In this document: one piece after another, positions 1 through 9,320 of the stretch
How positions within the stretch are numbered: position 1 is the stretch's first letter
Layout: each line of letters begins with the position of its first letter
Assembly (NCBI GenBank): GCA_903844735.1
Contig: CAIMUX010000047.1
Span: 43,862-107,861 of the forward strand
From: Candidatus Eiseniibacteriota bacterium
Lineage (GTDB): Bacteria; Eisenbacteria; RBG-16-71-46; CAIMUX01
Direction: 5' to 3'
DNA length: 64,000 bases
The notes under the pieces: model-generated
The model's database searches: none
Seen by the model: the letters and a program-made list of their open reading frames with translations, nothing else
Told to the model about the DNA's origin: nothing
Translations under genes and position numbers: made by a program

Positions 1-1361
1 AGGTCGTGCGGGTCGCCATCGACCTCGATGGCGAGATCGACTACGACGACGCCGTGGTCCTGTCCCCCGGCGTGAAGGAGAAGGAGACGGTCCCGGTGGA
101 AGTGCCCGTCCTGGAATTCGGTCGCAACGCCATCCAGGCGGCGAAGCAGGTCCTGGTGCAGAAAGTGCGCGAGGCCGAGCGCGGCAATGTGGCAGCGGAA
201 TACGCAAGTCGCAAGGGGACCATTCTTTCGGGCAGCGTCTCCCAGGTCGACCGGGGAAGTGTCATCGTCAAGATCGGTCGCACAGAGGGGATCATTCCGC
301 CGAAGGAACTGATCTTCCGCGATCGTTTCCGTATCGGCGACCCGGTTCGCTCTCTGCTCAAGATCGTCGATGAGAACCAGAAGGGTCCGATGCTCATCCT
401 CTCGCGGACTGACCCCGAGTTCGTCCGCCGCCTCTTCGAGAACGAGGTGCCGGAGATTTTCGAACGCGTTGTGGAAATCCGGGACATTGCGCGTGAGGCC
501 GGCTCACGCACCAAGATCACCGTTGTTTCCCACGATGACCGGGTGGACCCGGTGGGGGCCTGCGTGGGCATGAAGGGCTCCCGCGTGCAGGCGATCGTGC
601 GCGAGCTCGGGGGTGAGCGGATCGACATCGTGCCGTTCAGCCCTGATCCGAAGATCCTCATCAGCCGGGCCCTTTCCCCGGCGCGCGTACTCGACGTGTC
701 TCTGCGCGAGACGGAGGATGACAAACTTGCCGTGGTGGTGGTTTCCGACGACCAGTTGATGTTGGCGGTGGGCCGTCGCGGTGGTCAGAATGTACGCTTG
801 GCCCAGAGACTGACCGGCTGGACCATCGAGCTGAAGACCAACACTCAGGTCGACCTCGAGCAGGGCGGCGGGAGCCGACTTCCCGAGATCGAGCTCGATG
901 ACCTGTCCCGGGAGCTCGGCCCGAAGATGGTCGAGAAGCTGATCAAGGCAGGCAAGGAGACTCTCCAGGACGTCCTGCGAGCGTCGGCGGAAGAACTGAT
1001 GGAGATTCCCGGCATTGCTGAGAAGACCGCGACCCGGCTGCTCGGCCTTGCCCGCCAGATCCTGGAGGAGCGGGTGTCGGGAGAACCGGCCTTGATCGAC
1101 TCCACCGAGGGGCCGGACAACATGGAAGACGATGCGGGGATGGACGGCGAGGACGCTGCTGGCGACGATGCGGCAGCTATCGCTGTGGCGGCCGACGGCG
1201 AACCGGGTGACGCCGAGACGACTGACGGCGAACCGACTGACGGCAAACCGACCCGCGCCGAGACAACGGACGGCGAACAGTTTGACGGCGAAACGGCCGA
1301 GGTGGCGACCGATGCCGATCCCACCATCGCGCTCGAGGAAAGCCGGGAGGGTGACGCGTGA
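1..1361 (+). CDS. nusA: transcription termination/antitermination factor NusA (5' end cut by window edge)
   Basis: NusA binds RNA polymerase and nascent RNA and modulates pausing, termination and antitermination. The reading frame is open to the left edge, so the N-terminal polymerase-binding domain lies mostly outside the window. In order, the visible part shows an S1 domain (motif GTILSGSVSQVDRGSVIV), two KH domains (VGACVGMKGSRVQAI and AVGRRGGQNVRLAQ), and a helix-hairpin-helix segment (EIPGIAEKTATRLLGLA). It ends in an acidic, repetitive tail with DGEPTDGKPT-like units that is not part of the core fold. The stop overlaps the infB start by 4 bases, the usual nusA-infB coupling. The absence of ylxR and ylxQ genes between nusA and infB is seen directly. 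Confidence 0.96.
   Translation, partial: VVRVAIDLDGEIDYDDAVVLSPGVKEKETVPVEVPVLEFGRNAIQAAKQVLVQKVREAERGNVAAEYASRKGTILSGSVSQVDRGSVIVKIGRTEGIIPPKELIFRDRFRIGDPVRSLLKIVDENQKGPMLILSRTDPEFVRRLFENEVPEIFERVVEIRDIAREAGSRTKITVVSHDDRVDPVGACVGMKGSRVQAIVRELGGERIDIVPFSPDPKILISRALSPARVLDVSLRETEDDKLAVVVVSDDQLMLAVGRRGGQNVRLAQRLTGWTIELKTNTQVDLEQGGGSRLPEIELDDLSRELGPKMVEKLIKAGKETLQDVLRASAEELMEIPGIAEKTATRLLGLARQILEERVSGEPALIDSTEGPDNMEDDAGMDGEDAAGDDAAAIAVAADGEPGDAETTDGEPTDGKPTRAETTDGEQFDGETAEVATDADPTIALEESREGDA
1195..1305 (+). repeat. degenerate 12-bp coding repeat in nusA tail
   Basis: Imperfect repeats of a gacggcgaaccg-like unit encode a DGEP/DGK/DGE-rich acidic tail downstream of the last NusA domain. The length is likely to vary between strains. 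No function can be assigned. Confidence 0.6.
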
Positions 1362-3781
1362 AGGTTCGAGTCTTCCAATTGGCCAGGGATCTCAAGATTT
1401 CCAGCGACGCCCTGGTGAACATCATCACCTCCCTCGGTGCGGAGGTGAAGGGCCATATGAGCTCGGTCGAGGACGACCTTGTGGTGCGAATCCGCGCGAA
1501 GATCGCGGAGGAGCGGGCTGTGGTCAAACGCGAGACTGAGAAGAAGGCCCACATCCAGGAGGGGATTCACAAGAAGGCGGAGGACGCCCGTCCGCGCCCG
1601 GCACCCCCGGTAGCCTCCCCCCCGGCGACCCCCACGCCCGCACCGGTCGCCCGTGCCGCTCCTCCGACGTGGACCCAGCCCGCGCCATCGCCTTCACGGA
1701 CCTTCCCGCCCGCGACTCGCCCGGCACCGCCGCCTCGGTACAACTCGCCTTCGCCGCCACCGTCGCGGTATGGCTCGCCTCCGCCGGCACCGCCGCGGGG
1801 AGCTCCTGCCTTCCCTCCGCCGGCCCCCGGACAGCGGGGATCCGTTGACACGTCCCGCGGTCGCGGCAAGGACCGCAAGAAGGGCAAGAAGCGCTCCATC
1901 GACGAAAAGGCGGTGAAGGAGAGCGTTCGCCGGACTCTCGCCAACATGGAGGGTTCGCGGCGTCGTACCCCCCACCGGCGGCGCCGAGGCGGTGAGGGAG
2001 GGGAGGCGACGGAGACTAACATCCTTCGCGTACACGAGTTTGCCACCGTCGGGCAGCTTGCCTCGATCATGGAGGTCCGGCCGGCCGAAGTGATCACCAC
2101 CTGCATCTCTCTCGGTATCCTGGCGAACATCAATACGCGCCTCGATAAGGACGCCCTGACCACGATCATGGACGAGTTCGGCTACGAGCCCGAGTTCCAG
2201 CTCGAATACGGTGCCGAAATCCTTTCGAAGCAGGATGAAGAAGAGGCGGGGAGGGACTTTACCAGCAAGGGGCGAGCCCCCATCGTCACAGTGATGGGCC
2301 ACGTCGACCACGGAAAGACGAGCCTCCTCGACCATATCCGCAAGACACGGGTCATGGACGGCGAGTCGGGCGGCATCACCCAGCACATCGGCGCCTATCA
2401 GGTGAAAGTGCCGCCGGGGACGATCACATTTCTCGACACGCCCGGACACGCAGCGTTCACCGCGATGCGCGCTCGGGGCGCCCAGGTTACCGACATCGTG
2501 GTGCTCGTGGTGGCGTCCGACGACCGGGTCATGCCGCAGACCATCGAGGCGATCAACCACGCCAAAGCCGCGGGTGTTCCGATGGTCGTCGCCATCAATA
2601 AGATCGACCTTCCGGCCGCGAACCCCGACCGGATCCGCAAAGAACTGGCCGACAATGGCGTCTTAGTGGAAGAGTGGGGTGGCAAGACGGTCGCGGTTGA
2701 GATCTCGGCCAAGCACGGGACGAACGTCGATCGGCTGCTGGAGATGATCCTGCTGCAATCCGAACTCCTTGAGCTCAAAGCAGAGCCTGATCGCAAGACC
2801 CGCGGCGTGGTGCTGGAGGCGAAGCGGGATCCGCACCGCGGTATCATCGTCACGGTCCTCGTGCAAAACGGGACCCTGCGGGTGGGCGATCCGTTCGTTA
2901 GCGGAGCGCAGCACGGCAAGGTACGTGCCATGACCAATGAGAAGCGGGAGCGTCTCCATGAGGCGCCGCCGGCTACCCCGGTGGAGATGACGGGCTGGTC
3001 CGGCGTGCCACAGGCGGGGGATGGTTTTCACGTGGTGAAGACCGAACAGGAGGCGCGGGAGATCGCCGGCACTCGGGCAGCCATCGCGCGCGAGCATGAG
3101 CAGCGGCTACGGGGCCAGGCCGTGTCCCTTCTGAGCCTGCAGGAGCGGATCAAGAAGGGTGAGCTCCATGAGCTGAATCTGGTGGTCAAGGCGGACGTGG
3201 GTGGTTCGCTCGAAGTGCTCCGCGAAACCCTGCCCAAGCTTTCCACGGCTGAGGTCAAGGTGCGGGTCATCCACGAAGGGGTCGGGCTCATCAACGAATC
3301 GGATCTTCTCCTGGCCCTCGCGTCGAGGGCGATCGTCATCGGCTTTCACACCCGGCCTGACGCGAAGGCGCACCAGATGGCGCTGACCGACGGTGTCGAT
3401 GTCCGACTCTACCGCGTCATCTATGAGGTGGAGAAGGACATCAAGGACGCCATGAGCGGCCTGTTAGCTCCCGAGAAGGTGGAAAAGATCGCCGGCTCGG
3501 CGGAGATTCGCAAGGTCTTCCACGTTACGAAAGTCGGCAATGTGGCCGGCTGCTTTGTCGTTTCGGGCGCCGTGCACCGTGGCGACCAGGTTCGCGTGTA
3601 TCGGGGAGCCGACGTGATCTGGACCGGCCGCCTCGCTTCGCTGAAGCGGATCAAAGATGATGCCCGCGAGGTCAACGCCGGATTCGAGTGCGGGATGTCC
3701 CTCGACGGATTCGAGGACATCCAAGAGGGCGATATTGTCGAGGCTTTCACTGTGGAGGAGATCGCCCGCCGCATCGAGTAG
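1358..3781 (+). CDS. infB: translation initiation factor IF-2
   Basis: GTPase that brings fMet-tRNA to the 30S subunit and promotes subunit joining. The protein has 807 residues. It starts with an IF2_N helical segment ([20 protein letters not shown]), followed by a Pro/Ala-rich linker (about residues 75-170) and a basic stretch. A second IF2_N-like element is followed by the G domain, with the P-loop GHVDHGKT at residues 314-321, DTPGH as G3 and NKID as G4. EF-Tu-like domain II, domain 3 and the C-terminal fMet-tRNA-binding domain follow. The GTG start at 1358 overlaps the nusA stop (GTGA), which favours it over later codons. Confidence 0.97.
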   Translation: MKVRVFQLARDLKISSDALVNIITSLGAEVKGHMSSVEDDLVVRIRAKIAEERAVVKRETEKKAHIQEGIHKKAEDARPRPAPPVASPPATPTPAPVARAAPPTWTQPAPSPSRTFPPATRPAPPPRYNSPSPPPSRYGSPPPAPPRGAPAFPPPAPGQRGSVDTSRGRGKDRKKGKKRSIDEKAVKESVRRTLANMEGSRRRTPHRRRRGGEGGEATETNILRVHEFATVGQLASIMEVRPAEVITTCISLGILANINTRLDKDALTTIMDEFGYEPEFQLEYGAEILSKQDEEEAGRDFTSKGRAPIVTVMGHVDHGKTSLLDHIRKTRVMDGESGGITQHIGAYQVKVPPGTITFLDTPGHAAFTAMRARGAQVTDIVVLVVASDDRVMPQTIEAINHAKAAGVPMVVAINKIDLPAANPDRIRKELADNGVLVEEWGGKTVAVEISAKHGTNVDRLLEMILLQSELLELKAEPDRKTRGVVLEAKRDPHRGIIVTVLVQNGTLRVGDPFVSGAQHGKVRAMTNEKRERLHEAPPATPVEMTGWSGVPQAGDGFHVVKTEQEAREIAGTRAAIAREHEQRLRGQAVSLLSLQERIKKGELHELNLVVKADVGGSLEVLRETLPKLSTAEVKVRVIHEGVGLINESDLLLALASRAIVIGFHTRPDAKAHQMALTDGVDVRLYRVIYEVEKDIKDAMSGLLAPEKVEKIAGSAEIRKVFHVTKVGNVAGCFVVSGAVHRGDQVRVYRGADVIWTGRLASLKRIKDDAREVNAGFECGMSLDGFEDIQEGDIVEAFTVEEIARRIE

Positions 3782-3822
3782 CGGGCATCCTCTTTCCCGG
3801 TACCGGCAGGAGTCTCCGGCCG

Positions 3823-4176
3823 ATGTTCTACGGCGTGGCCCGGCTCGAGGTCTTGATTCCGCAGAGCCGTTCTCTCAAGGACAAGCGGGCCGTCGTGCAA
3901 CGGCTGCGGGATCGTCTCTCCGGCCGACTGGGCCTGGCTGTGGCTGAGGTCGATCACCAGGATCTCCGGCAACGAGCGGCGGTCGGCGTTGCCGTAGTCG
4001 CTCTTTCGGAGCAGTCGGCCCGCAATGCCCTGCAGGCGGCGCGGCGCGAGGCCGAATCGGACCCGCGAGCCGAGGTCATCGGCTGCGAGATTCTGGTGGA
4101 TGCGTTCGAGGGACGCTCCGATTGGGAGTCGCCCTGCGGGTACGATGCGAGCGAGGACGAGGAGGACCGGCGGTGA
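3823..4176 (+). CDS. DUF503 family protein (YlxP-like)
   Basis: Small conserved protein of 117 residues. The N-terminus reads FYGVARLEVLIPQSRSLKDK, which is characteristic of the DUF503/YlxP family that sits between infB and rbfA in many genomes. A role in ribosome-related processes is inferred from position only. The ATG at 3823 gives the family-standard length; the open frame extends farther upstream inside infB but is not expected to be used. The C-terminus is rich in Asp/Glu and overlaps rbfA by 4 bases. Confidence 0.88.
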   Translation: MFYGVARLEVLIPQSRSLKDKRAVVQRLRDRLSGRLGLAVAEVDHQDLRQRAAVGVAVVALSEQSARNALQAARREAESDPRAEVIGCEILVDAFEGRSDWESPCGYDASEDEEDRR

Positions 4177-4634
4177 AAGGGATGCGGGGAGAGCGGCTTG
4201 CCGAAGAGATCCGCCGCGAACTGGCCGACATTCTGGTGAGCCGGGTGCGCGATCCTCGCCTGGGGCTTGCCACCGTGACGCGTGTCGAGGTCTCGTCCGA
4301 TGGTTCCCATGCGCGGATCTTTGTCTCCTTTCTCGGGGATGAGTCGGCCGACGCCTCGGGGCTCAAGGCCCTGGAGAGCGCCGCGGCCTTTGTCCGCGGG
4401 GAACTGGGGCGACGTATCGAGGTGCGCCGCGTGCCGGAGCTGGCGTTTCGTGCGGACCCGGGGATGCGCCACAGTCTCCGAATCCAGGCGGAGCTGCACA
4501 GGCTGGCCCTCGCCCGCGAGGAGGCCGGTGCAGCCGTCATCGGCGACGCGCCCAGCGCCGGCGGGCCCGGCGCCGACACCCCCGATGCCGCGGACACGGC
4601 TACCGGCGACCCTTCCGCCGGAGGGGAGGACTGA
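4173..4634 (+). CDS. rbfA: ribosome-binding factor A
   Basis: RbfA is a KH-like factor needed for late 30S maturation and cold adaptation. The motif MRGERLAEEIRRELADIL at the start, then VRDPRLGLATVTRVEVSSD and the ELGRRIEVRRVPELAF segment, are family hallmarks. The protein has 153 residues with an extra Ala/Gly/Asp-rich tail of about 35 residues. The GTG start at 4173 overlaps the upstream stop (GTGA); an internal ATG at 4182 is the alternative. It is coupled with truB, as is common. Confidence 0.93.
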   Translation: MKGMRGERLAEEIRRELADILVSRVRDPRLGLATVTRVEVSSDGSHARIFVSFLGDESADASGLKALESAAAFVRGELGRRIEVRRVPELAFRADPGMRHSLRIQAELHRLALAREEAGAAVIGDAPSAGGPGADTPDAADTATGDPSAGGED

Positions 4635-4637
4635 ACG

Positions 4638-5582
4638 ATGCGCCCGCCTGCACCGTCACTGGGCGGCTTCGTCCTCAACATCTACAAGGAGATCCCCTGG
4701 ACCAGTCATGACGCGGTGGCCCGGGTCCGGAGGATCCTGGACACCCGGGCGGTTGGCCATGCAGGGAGCTTGGATCCTTTTGCCTCCGGCGTTCTCGTGG
4801 TGGCGGTCGGTCGGGCCACCCGGCTCGTCGAGTACCTCATGGACCAGCCGAAAGAGTATCGAGGCACGATGCTCCTCGGGCGGCGCACGACCAGCGGCGA
4901 CTCGGGTGGTCAGGTGGTGGAAGAGCAGCCCGTTCCTGCCCTTGACATCGATTCCCTGCAACGGGAGGCGGCCGGGTTCGTGGGAGAGACCATGCAAGTC
5001 CCGCCCATGGTTTCGGCGCTCAAGCATGGCGGCAAGCGGCTCTACGATTTGGCCCGCAAGGGAATCGAAGTGGAGCGGGCGCCGCGCCCCGTCCGCATCG
5101 ACCGCTTCGACATCACCCGCCTCGATCCGCCTCGCATCGACTTCGAGCTGGGCTGTGGCCGGGGTACTTATGTGCGGACCCTGGTCGAGGATTTCGCCGG
5201 GCGTTTCGGTACGGTGGCGATGGTGGAGGCGCTGATGCGCACGCGCGTCGGCCACCTCGATGTGGCCGACAGTTGTCGGCTGATCTCCGAGCCGGGGAAC
5301 ACCCTCGCCGGGCTCTTTTCGCAAGCCATACCGATGGCCGCCGCGGTGCCGCATCTGGCGGAGGGGCGCGTGGGCGATCAGTGGGCGCGGCGCCTGCGCC
5401 ACGGCGGGGTACCTCCACTGCGCGGGATCACCTTCCACGAACCGCCCGCGCCCGGAGCGGCGGTTCGTCTCGTCGGTGCCGACGGCGATCTGTTGGCGAT
5501 TGCGCGGCTCGACTGGTCCCCGGGTCCGGCCGACCGGCCGATCGAGGATTCCTGCAGTCTCCGCCTGGAGCGGGTGTTCTAG
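4638..5582 (+). CDS. truB: tRNA pseudouridine(55) synthase TruB
   Basis: Isomerises uridine 55 in the T-loop of tRNAs. The 314-residue protein shows the catalytic motif GHAGSLDPFASG, with the presumed nucleophilic Asp at residue 46, plus KEYRGTMLLGRRTTSGD and the VSALKHGGKRLYDLARKG segment that contacts the T-arm. A C-terminal extension of about 80 residues may be a TruB_C/PUA-like domain. It lies 3 bases after rbfA and 3 before ribF, in the usual order. Confidence 0.95.
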   Translation: MRPPAPSLGGFVLNIYKEIPWTSHDAVARVRRILDTRAVGHAGSLDPFASGVLVVAVGRATRLVEYLMDQPKEYRGTMLLGRRTTSGDSGGQVVEEQPVPALDIDSLQREAAGFVGETMQVPPMVSALKHGGKRLYDLARKGIEVERAPRPVRIDRFDITRLDPPRIDFELGCGRGTYVRTLVEDFAGRFGTVAMVEALMRTRVGHLDVADSCRLISEPGNTLAGLFSQAIPMAAAVPHLAEGRVGDQWARRLRHGGVPPLRGITFHEPPAPGAAVRLVGADGDLLAIARLDWSPGPADRPIEDSCSLRLERVF

Positions 5583-5585
5583 CCG

Positions 5586-6542
5586 GTGGTCACACGCGGT
5601 GGCGATGAGTCGCATTCGTTCGTGGCCACCATCGGGGTCTTCGACGGGATGCATCGCGGCCACCAGGCGCTGATCGAGGCCGTGGTCCGCCGGGCGGCGG
5701 AGCAAGACCTTCGCTCTCTCGTCGTCACCTTCGATCCGCACCCTGCGACGGTGTTGGCCGAGTCTGTCTTCCCGCACCTTCTCACCGGCCGCGCCCTGCA
5801 GTTGCGCTACCTGGCGGAATTGGGCGTGGATCGGGCCTGGATGCTCCCGTTTTCGCGGCAGATGGCGGCGATGGAGCCCCGCGCTTTCGTAGGGGGGCTG
5901 CTTCTGCGCCACGCGGCGATCGCGGAACTCTGGGTAGGCCACGATTTCCGATTCGGTCGGGATCGCTCCGGAGACGCTGCGTGGCTGTGTTCGGAGGGGC
6001 GGGAGCACGGTTTTGGCGTTCGGGAGTTTCCGGCGGTACTGGACGGGGACCGGCCCTACAGCAGCACACGGATCCGGGCGGTCCTCGCCGAAGGGCAGAT
6101 CAGTGAGGCCGCGCGGATGCTGGGGCACACCGTCATGCTGGAAGGGAGGGTGGTGCGCGGGCGCGGGCAGGGGGCGAAACTCCTCGTGCCGACCGCCAAC
6201 CTCGACCTCCCGACTGAGCAGTTCCTGCCGGCCCGAGGCGTCTACGCAGCTTGGGCGGAAGTCTCCGGGGCTCTGGTTCCTGCCGTTGTGAACATCGGGA
6301 TCCGTCCGACTCTGGTGGACGATCCGCGGACCGTCGTGGAGGCTCACCTTCTCGGCTGGAGCGGTGAGCTGGTTGGGACGCGGCTGGGGCTCCATCTGAT
6401 CGTGAGGCTCCGCCACGAGCACAAGTTCAAGGGAATGAGTGTGTTGCGGGCTGCCGTGGAGCATGACATCACCATGGCCGGGCGATGGTTGGCGGCTCAC
6501 CCCTTCCCGGTTCCGGGCGCTCCGATTCCATCCCGTTCTTGA
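5586..6542 (+). CDS. ribF: bifunctional riboflavin kinase / FAD synthetase
   Basis: Makes FMN from riboflavin and ATP, then FAD. The N-terminal nucleotidyltransferase domain has GVFDGMHRGH (residues 17-26). The C-terminal riboflavin kinase domain starts near residue 185, with GRGQGAKLLVPTANLDLP and later GVYAAWAEV and VEAHLL. Total length is 318 residues, normal for the family. The start is a GTG at 5586, 3 bases after truB. A Gly-Gln-Gly-Ala sequence replaces the more usual GxGRxLGFPTAN consensus, a mild divergence. Confidence 0.94.
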   Translation: MVTRGGDESHSFVATIGVFDGMHRGHQALIEAVVRRAAEQDLRSLVVTFDPHPATVLAESVFPHLLTGRALQLRYLAELGVDRAWMLPFSRQMAAMEPRAFVGGLLLRHAAIAELWVGHDFRFGRDRSGDAAWLCSEGREHGFGVREFPAVLDGDRPYSSTRIRAVLAEGQISEAARMLGHTVMLEGRVVRGRGQGAKLLVPTANLDLPTEQFLPARGVYAAWAEVSGALVPAVVNIGIRPTLVDDPRTVVEAHLLGWSGELVGTRLGLHLIVRLRHEHKFKGMSVLRAAVEHDITMAGRWLAAHPFPVPGAPIPSRS

Positions 6543-6583
6543 GATACGGTCTGTGGGAAAGAGTGCAGTGGTCGAAAGAAAGG

Positions 6584-6612
6584 TTGAATGCCGGTTCCGA
6601 CGGTGTTAGATT
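6584..6612 (+). promoter_or_regulatory. putative sigma70-type promoter of rpsO
   Basis: TTGAAT at 6584-6589 and TAGATT at 6607-6612 are separated by 17 bases, about 90 bases before rpsO. Each box matches 4 of 6 consensus positions, so this is a moderate call. The 160-base ribF-rpsO gap has no other visible gene and would hold the 5' leader, in which rpsO is autoregulated in some bacteria. Confidence 0.5.
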
Positions 6613-6702
6613 GTCGATTCGGAAGAAGCTGGGATTCGTAAGGACCGCCCGGTTGTCCTGCGGTCGGAAGGGCCGGCCGTTCGAAGCAGATGGAGGAAGT
6701 CG

Positions 6703-6972
6703 ATGCCGCTCTCGAAGGAAGAAAAGCAGCAGATTATCGGTACGTATAAGCTGCATGATCTGGACTCGGGCAGCCCGGAGGTGCAGATCGCGCTCCTGAC
6801 CGAGAAAATCCGCCACCTGACGGAGCACTTCAAGAAGCACACCACCGACCACCATTCCCGCCGAGGCCTCCTGCGCATGGTCGGACGTCGGCGGAAACTC
6901 CTCGAATACCTCCGGAACACCAAGCTGGAGGCCTACCGGAGCATGGTTAAGGAACTGGGTTTGCGGCACTGA
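6703..6972 (+). CDS. rpsO: 30S ribosomal protein S15
   Basis: Primary rRNA-binding protein of the 30S platform. The 89-residue product has the S15 signatures [20 protein letters not shown] and [24 protein letters not shown] at 6703 follows a purine-rich AGATGGAGGAAG Shine-Dalgarno stretch. Position before pnp matches the widespread rpsO-pnp arrangement. Confidence 0.98.
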   Translation: MPLSKEEKQQIIGTYKLHDLDSGSPEVQIALLTEKIRHLTEHFKKHTTDHHSRRGLLRMVGRRRKLLEYLRNTKLEAYRSMVKELGLRH

Positions 6973-7088
6973 TCCCAGCGCCCCTCCAGTCCTCCGCCCC
7001 GCCGTCCGTCTTCGCGCTCTAGGCGCGCGGTCGGTGCGTGCGGGCGTTCGTTAACATCCCGAAGGTTGCGACCGGGAGATATGTAGAC

Positions 7089-9197
7089 ATGCAAAGGACC
7101 TACACGCTGGAGCTCGGCGGGAGGACCCTGACCTTCGAGGTCGGCCGCCTCGCCCGCCAAGCCGCCGGTGCCGCCCTAGTGCGTTACGGCGATACCGTTG
7201 TGCTCGCCACCGCCGTTGTCAGCCGCGAAGAATCGCCCCGCGACTTCCTGCCTCTCCTGGTCGACTACCGCGAGAAGACCTACGCTGCCGGGCGCATTCC
7301 AGGAGGTTTTTTCAAGCGAGAAGGTCGCCCCAATGAAAAGGAGATCCTCTCCTCCCGGCTGATCGACCGCAGTCTCCGTCCGATGTTTGACCAGCGGAAC
7401 CGCTGGGACACGATGGTCGGGGCCGAGGTTCTTTCTCACGATCAGGAGAACGACGGCGATGTCCTCGGCCTCATCGGCGCCTCGCTGGCCGTGAGCATGA
7501 GCGATGTCCCGTTTCCCGGCCCGCTGGGCGCGGTCCGTGTCGGACTTGATGAAGATGGGAACTTCATCCTCAATCCGACCAGCACCGACTTGGAAACCGG
7601 TGGCGGGATGAGCATCATCATCGCCGGCACCGAGGACTCCATCGTCATGGTGGAGGGGGCCGCCCGCGAGATCAGCGAGGAACAGCTCGTGGCGGCGTTT
7701 GAGTTCGCCCATCCGCACATTCAGCGAATCGTCGCTCTCCAGAAGGAGATCGTCGCCAATCATGGCTTGCCGAAGCGCGCCTGGGCGCCGCGAGAGATCA
7801 ATCCGGAACTCGTGGCTGCGGTCGGTGCGGCCTACCGGACCGACCTGGACCGGGCGATCCGCATCGTGAAGAAGATGGAGCGTGAGGCCGGCATCGACGC
7901 TCTGGTGGTCAAGGCGACGGCTGAGCTCGCGGAGCGGTTTGCGGACGGCGCCGGTGACATCAAGGCGGACATTAAGACCGTCTTCCACGATCTGGAAAAG
8001 GAACTGATGCGGCGCATGGTCATCGAGGAGAAGGTCCGCGCCGATGGTCGCCGCTACGACGAAATCCGGGCCATCACCTGCGAGGTGGGCGTTCTTCCGC
8101 GGACTCATGGCAGTGCTCTCTTCACCCGCGGTGAGACGCAGGCCCTGGTGATCACCACCCTCGGGACCACCTCCGATGAGCAGAAGATCGAGGAGTTGAT
8201 GGGGCAGTCGTGGAAGACATTCATCCTCCACTACAACTTCCCCTCCTACAGCGTTGGGGAGGTGCGTCCCAACCGCGGTCCTGGCCGACGCGAAATCGGT
8301 CATGGCGCCCTTGCTGAGCGGTCCCTCACCGGCGTCGTCCCGTCCAATGAGCGGTTTCCGTACACGATCCGCATCGTCTCTGAAATCCTGGAGTCGAACG
8401 GCAGCTCTTCGATGGCCTCTGTCTGCGGAGCAAGCCTGGCCCTCATGGATGCGGGCGTGCCGATCAAGACGCCGGTCGCCGGGATCGCGATGGGGTTGAT
8501 CCAGGAAGGGGACCGGGTGGCTGTGCTATCGGACATCCGCGGGGTCGAGGATCACCTGGGCGACATGGACTTCAAAGTCGCCGGAACCGCCGAGGGGATC
8601 ACCGGCATCCAGATGGACATCAAGATCAAGGGGCTGGACCTCAGCATCCTTCGCTCGGCCCTGGCGCAGGCCCGCGAGGGACGGCTGCACATTATCGCGG
8701 CCATGAACCAGACTCTGGCGGCGTCGCGGTCGGATATCTCAAAGTACGCGCCTCGCATCATCGTGGTCAACATCCCGCCGGACAAGATCCGCGACATCAT
8801 CGGACCGGGCGGCAAGATGATCAAGAAGATCTGCGAGCAGACAGGCGCCACCATCGATGTCGAAGATGACGGGACGGTCAAGGTCGCCTGCATCGACGCG
8901 GAGATGGCCCATCGCGCGGTCGAGATCATCCGCTCCCTCACCGAGGATCCGGAAATCGGCCGGGTCTATCGTGGCCGCGTGAGACGGATCGTCAACTTCG
9001 GTGCTTTCGTCGAAATCCTTCCGGGGCGCGACGGCCTGGTCCACATCTCGGAATTGGAGGAACACCGGGTGGCTCGCGTGGAAGATGTTGTGAAAGATGG
9101 CGACGTCGTCTTCGTGAAGGTCATCGGCGTCGACGAGGAGGGCAAGATCCGGCTTTCTCGCAGAGGCGTTCCGCAAGAGACTGCCGAGGCGGAGTGA
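7089..9197 (+). CDS. pnp: polyribonucleotide nucleotidyltransferase (PNPase)
   Basis: Phosphorolytic 3'-5' exoribonuclease of the RNA degradosome. There are two RNase PH domains, the first with FFKREGRPNEKEIL and the second with RGETQALVITTLGT, then FNFPSYSVGE-like and RREIGHGALAERSL catalytic-region motifs. A KH domain (IIGPGGKMIKKICEQTGA) and a C-terminal S1 domain (GRVRRIVNFGAFVEILPG) follow. The ATG at 7089 is preferred because the family begins at this point and GGGAG lies about 10 bases upstream; an upstream in-frame GTG at 7038 would add 17 atypical residues. Length is 702 residues. Confidence 0.97.
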   Translation: MQRTYTLELGGRTLTFEVGRLARQAAGAALVRYGDTVVLATAVVSREESPRDFLPLLVDYREKTYAAGRIPGGFFKREGRPNEKEILSSRLIDRSLRPMFDQRNRWDTMVGAEVLSHDQENDGDVLGLIGASLAVSMSDVPFPGPLGAVRVGLDEDGNFILNPTSTDLETGGGMSIIIAGTEDSIVMVEGAAREISEEQLVAAFEFAHPHIQRIVALQKEIVANHGLPKRAWAPREINPELVAAVGAAYRTDLDRAIRIVKKMEREAGIDALVVKATAELAERFADGAGDIKADIKTVFHDLEKELMRRMVIEEKVRADGRRYDEIRAITCEVGVLPRTHGSALFTRGETQALVITTLGTTSDEQKIEELMGQSWKTFILHYNFPSYSVGEVRPNRGPGRREIGHGALAERSLTGVVPSNERFPYTIRIVSEILESNGSSSMASVCGASLALMDAGVPIKTPVAGIAMGLIQEGDRVAVLSDIRGVEDHLGDMDFKVAGTAEGITGIQMDIKIKGLDLSILRSALAQAREGRLHIIAAMNQTLAASRSDISKYAPRIIVVNIPPDKIRDIIGPGGKMIKKICEQTGATIDVEDDGTVKVACIDAEMAHRAVEIIRSLTEDPEIGRVYRGRVRRIVNFGAFVEILPGRDGLVHISELEEHRVARVEDVVKDGDVVFVKVIGVDEEGKIRLSRRGVPQETAEAE

Positions 9198-9243
9198 CGG
9201 CGGCCGAAGCGGAGAGGTGATGGATCACGGCCTGAATGTTCTG

Positions 9244-9280
9244 ACGCGCCAGGGAGCCTCGGGCTTCCCGGCGCGTTTTG
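9244..9280 (+). terminator. Rho-independent terminator after pnp
   Basis: A GC-rich hairpin (cgcgccaggga-gc paired with gcttcccggcgcg) is followed directly by TTTTG. It ends the truB-to-pnp transcript before the peptidase gene. Confidence 0.85.
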
Positions 9281-9320
9281 TTCGTGTCGGGCGGCCCGGC
9301 GGCCGCGCGGGAGGTCGGGT

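Noticed and set aside
4656..6500. 614-codon open frame on the minus strand over truB and ribF
   Set aside because: It is an antisense shadow of two clearly recognised genes and has His/Arg/Pro-rich composition with no domain character.
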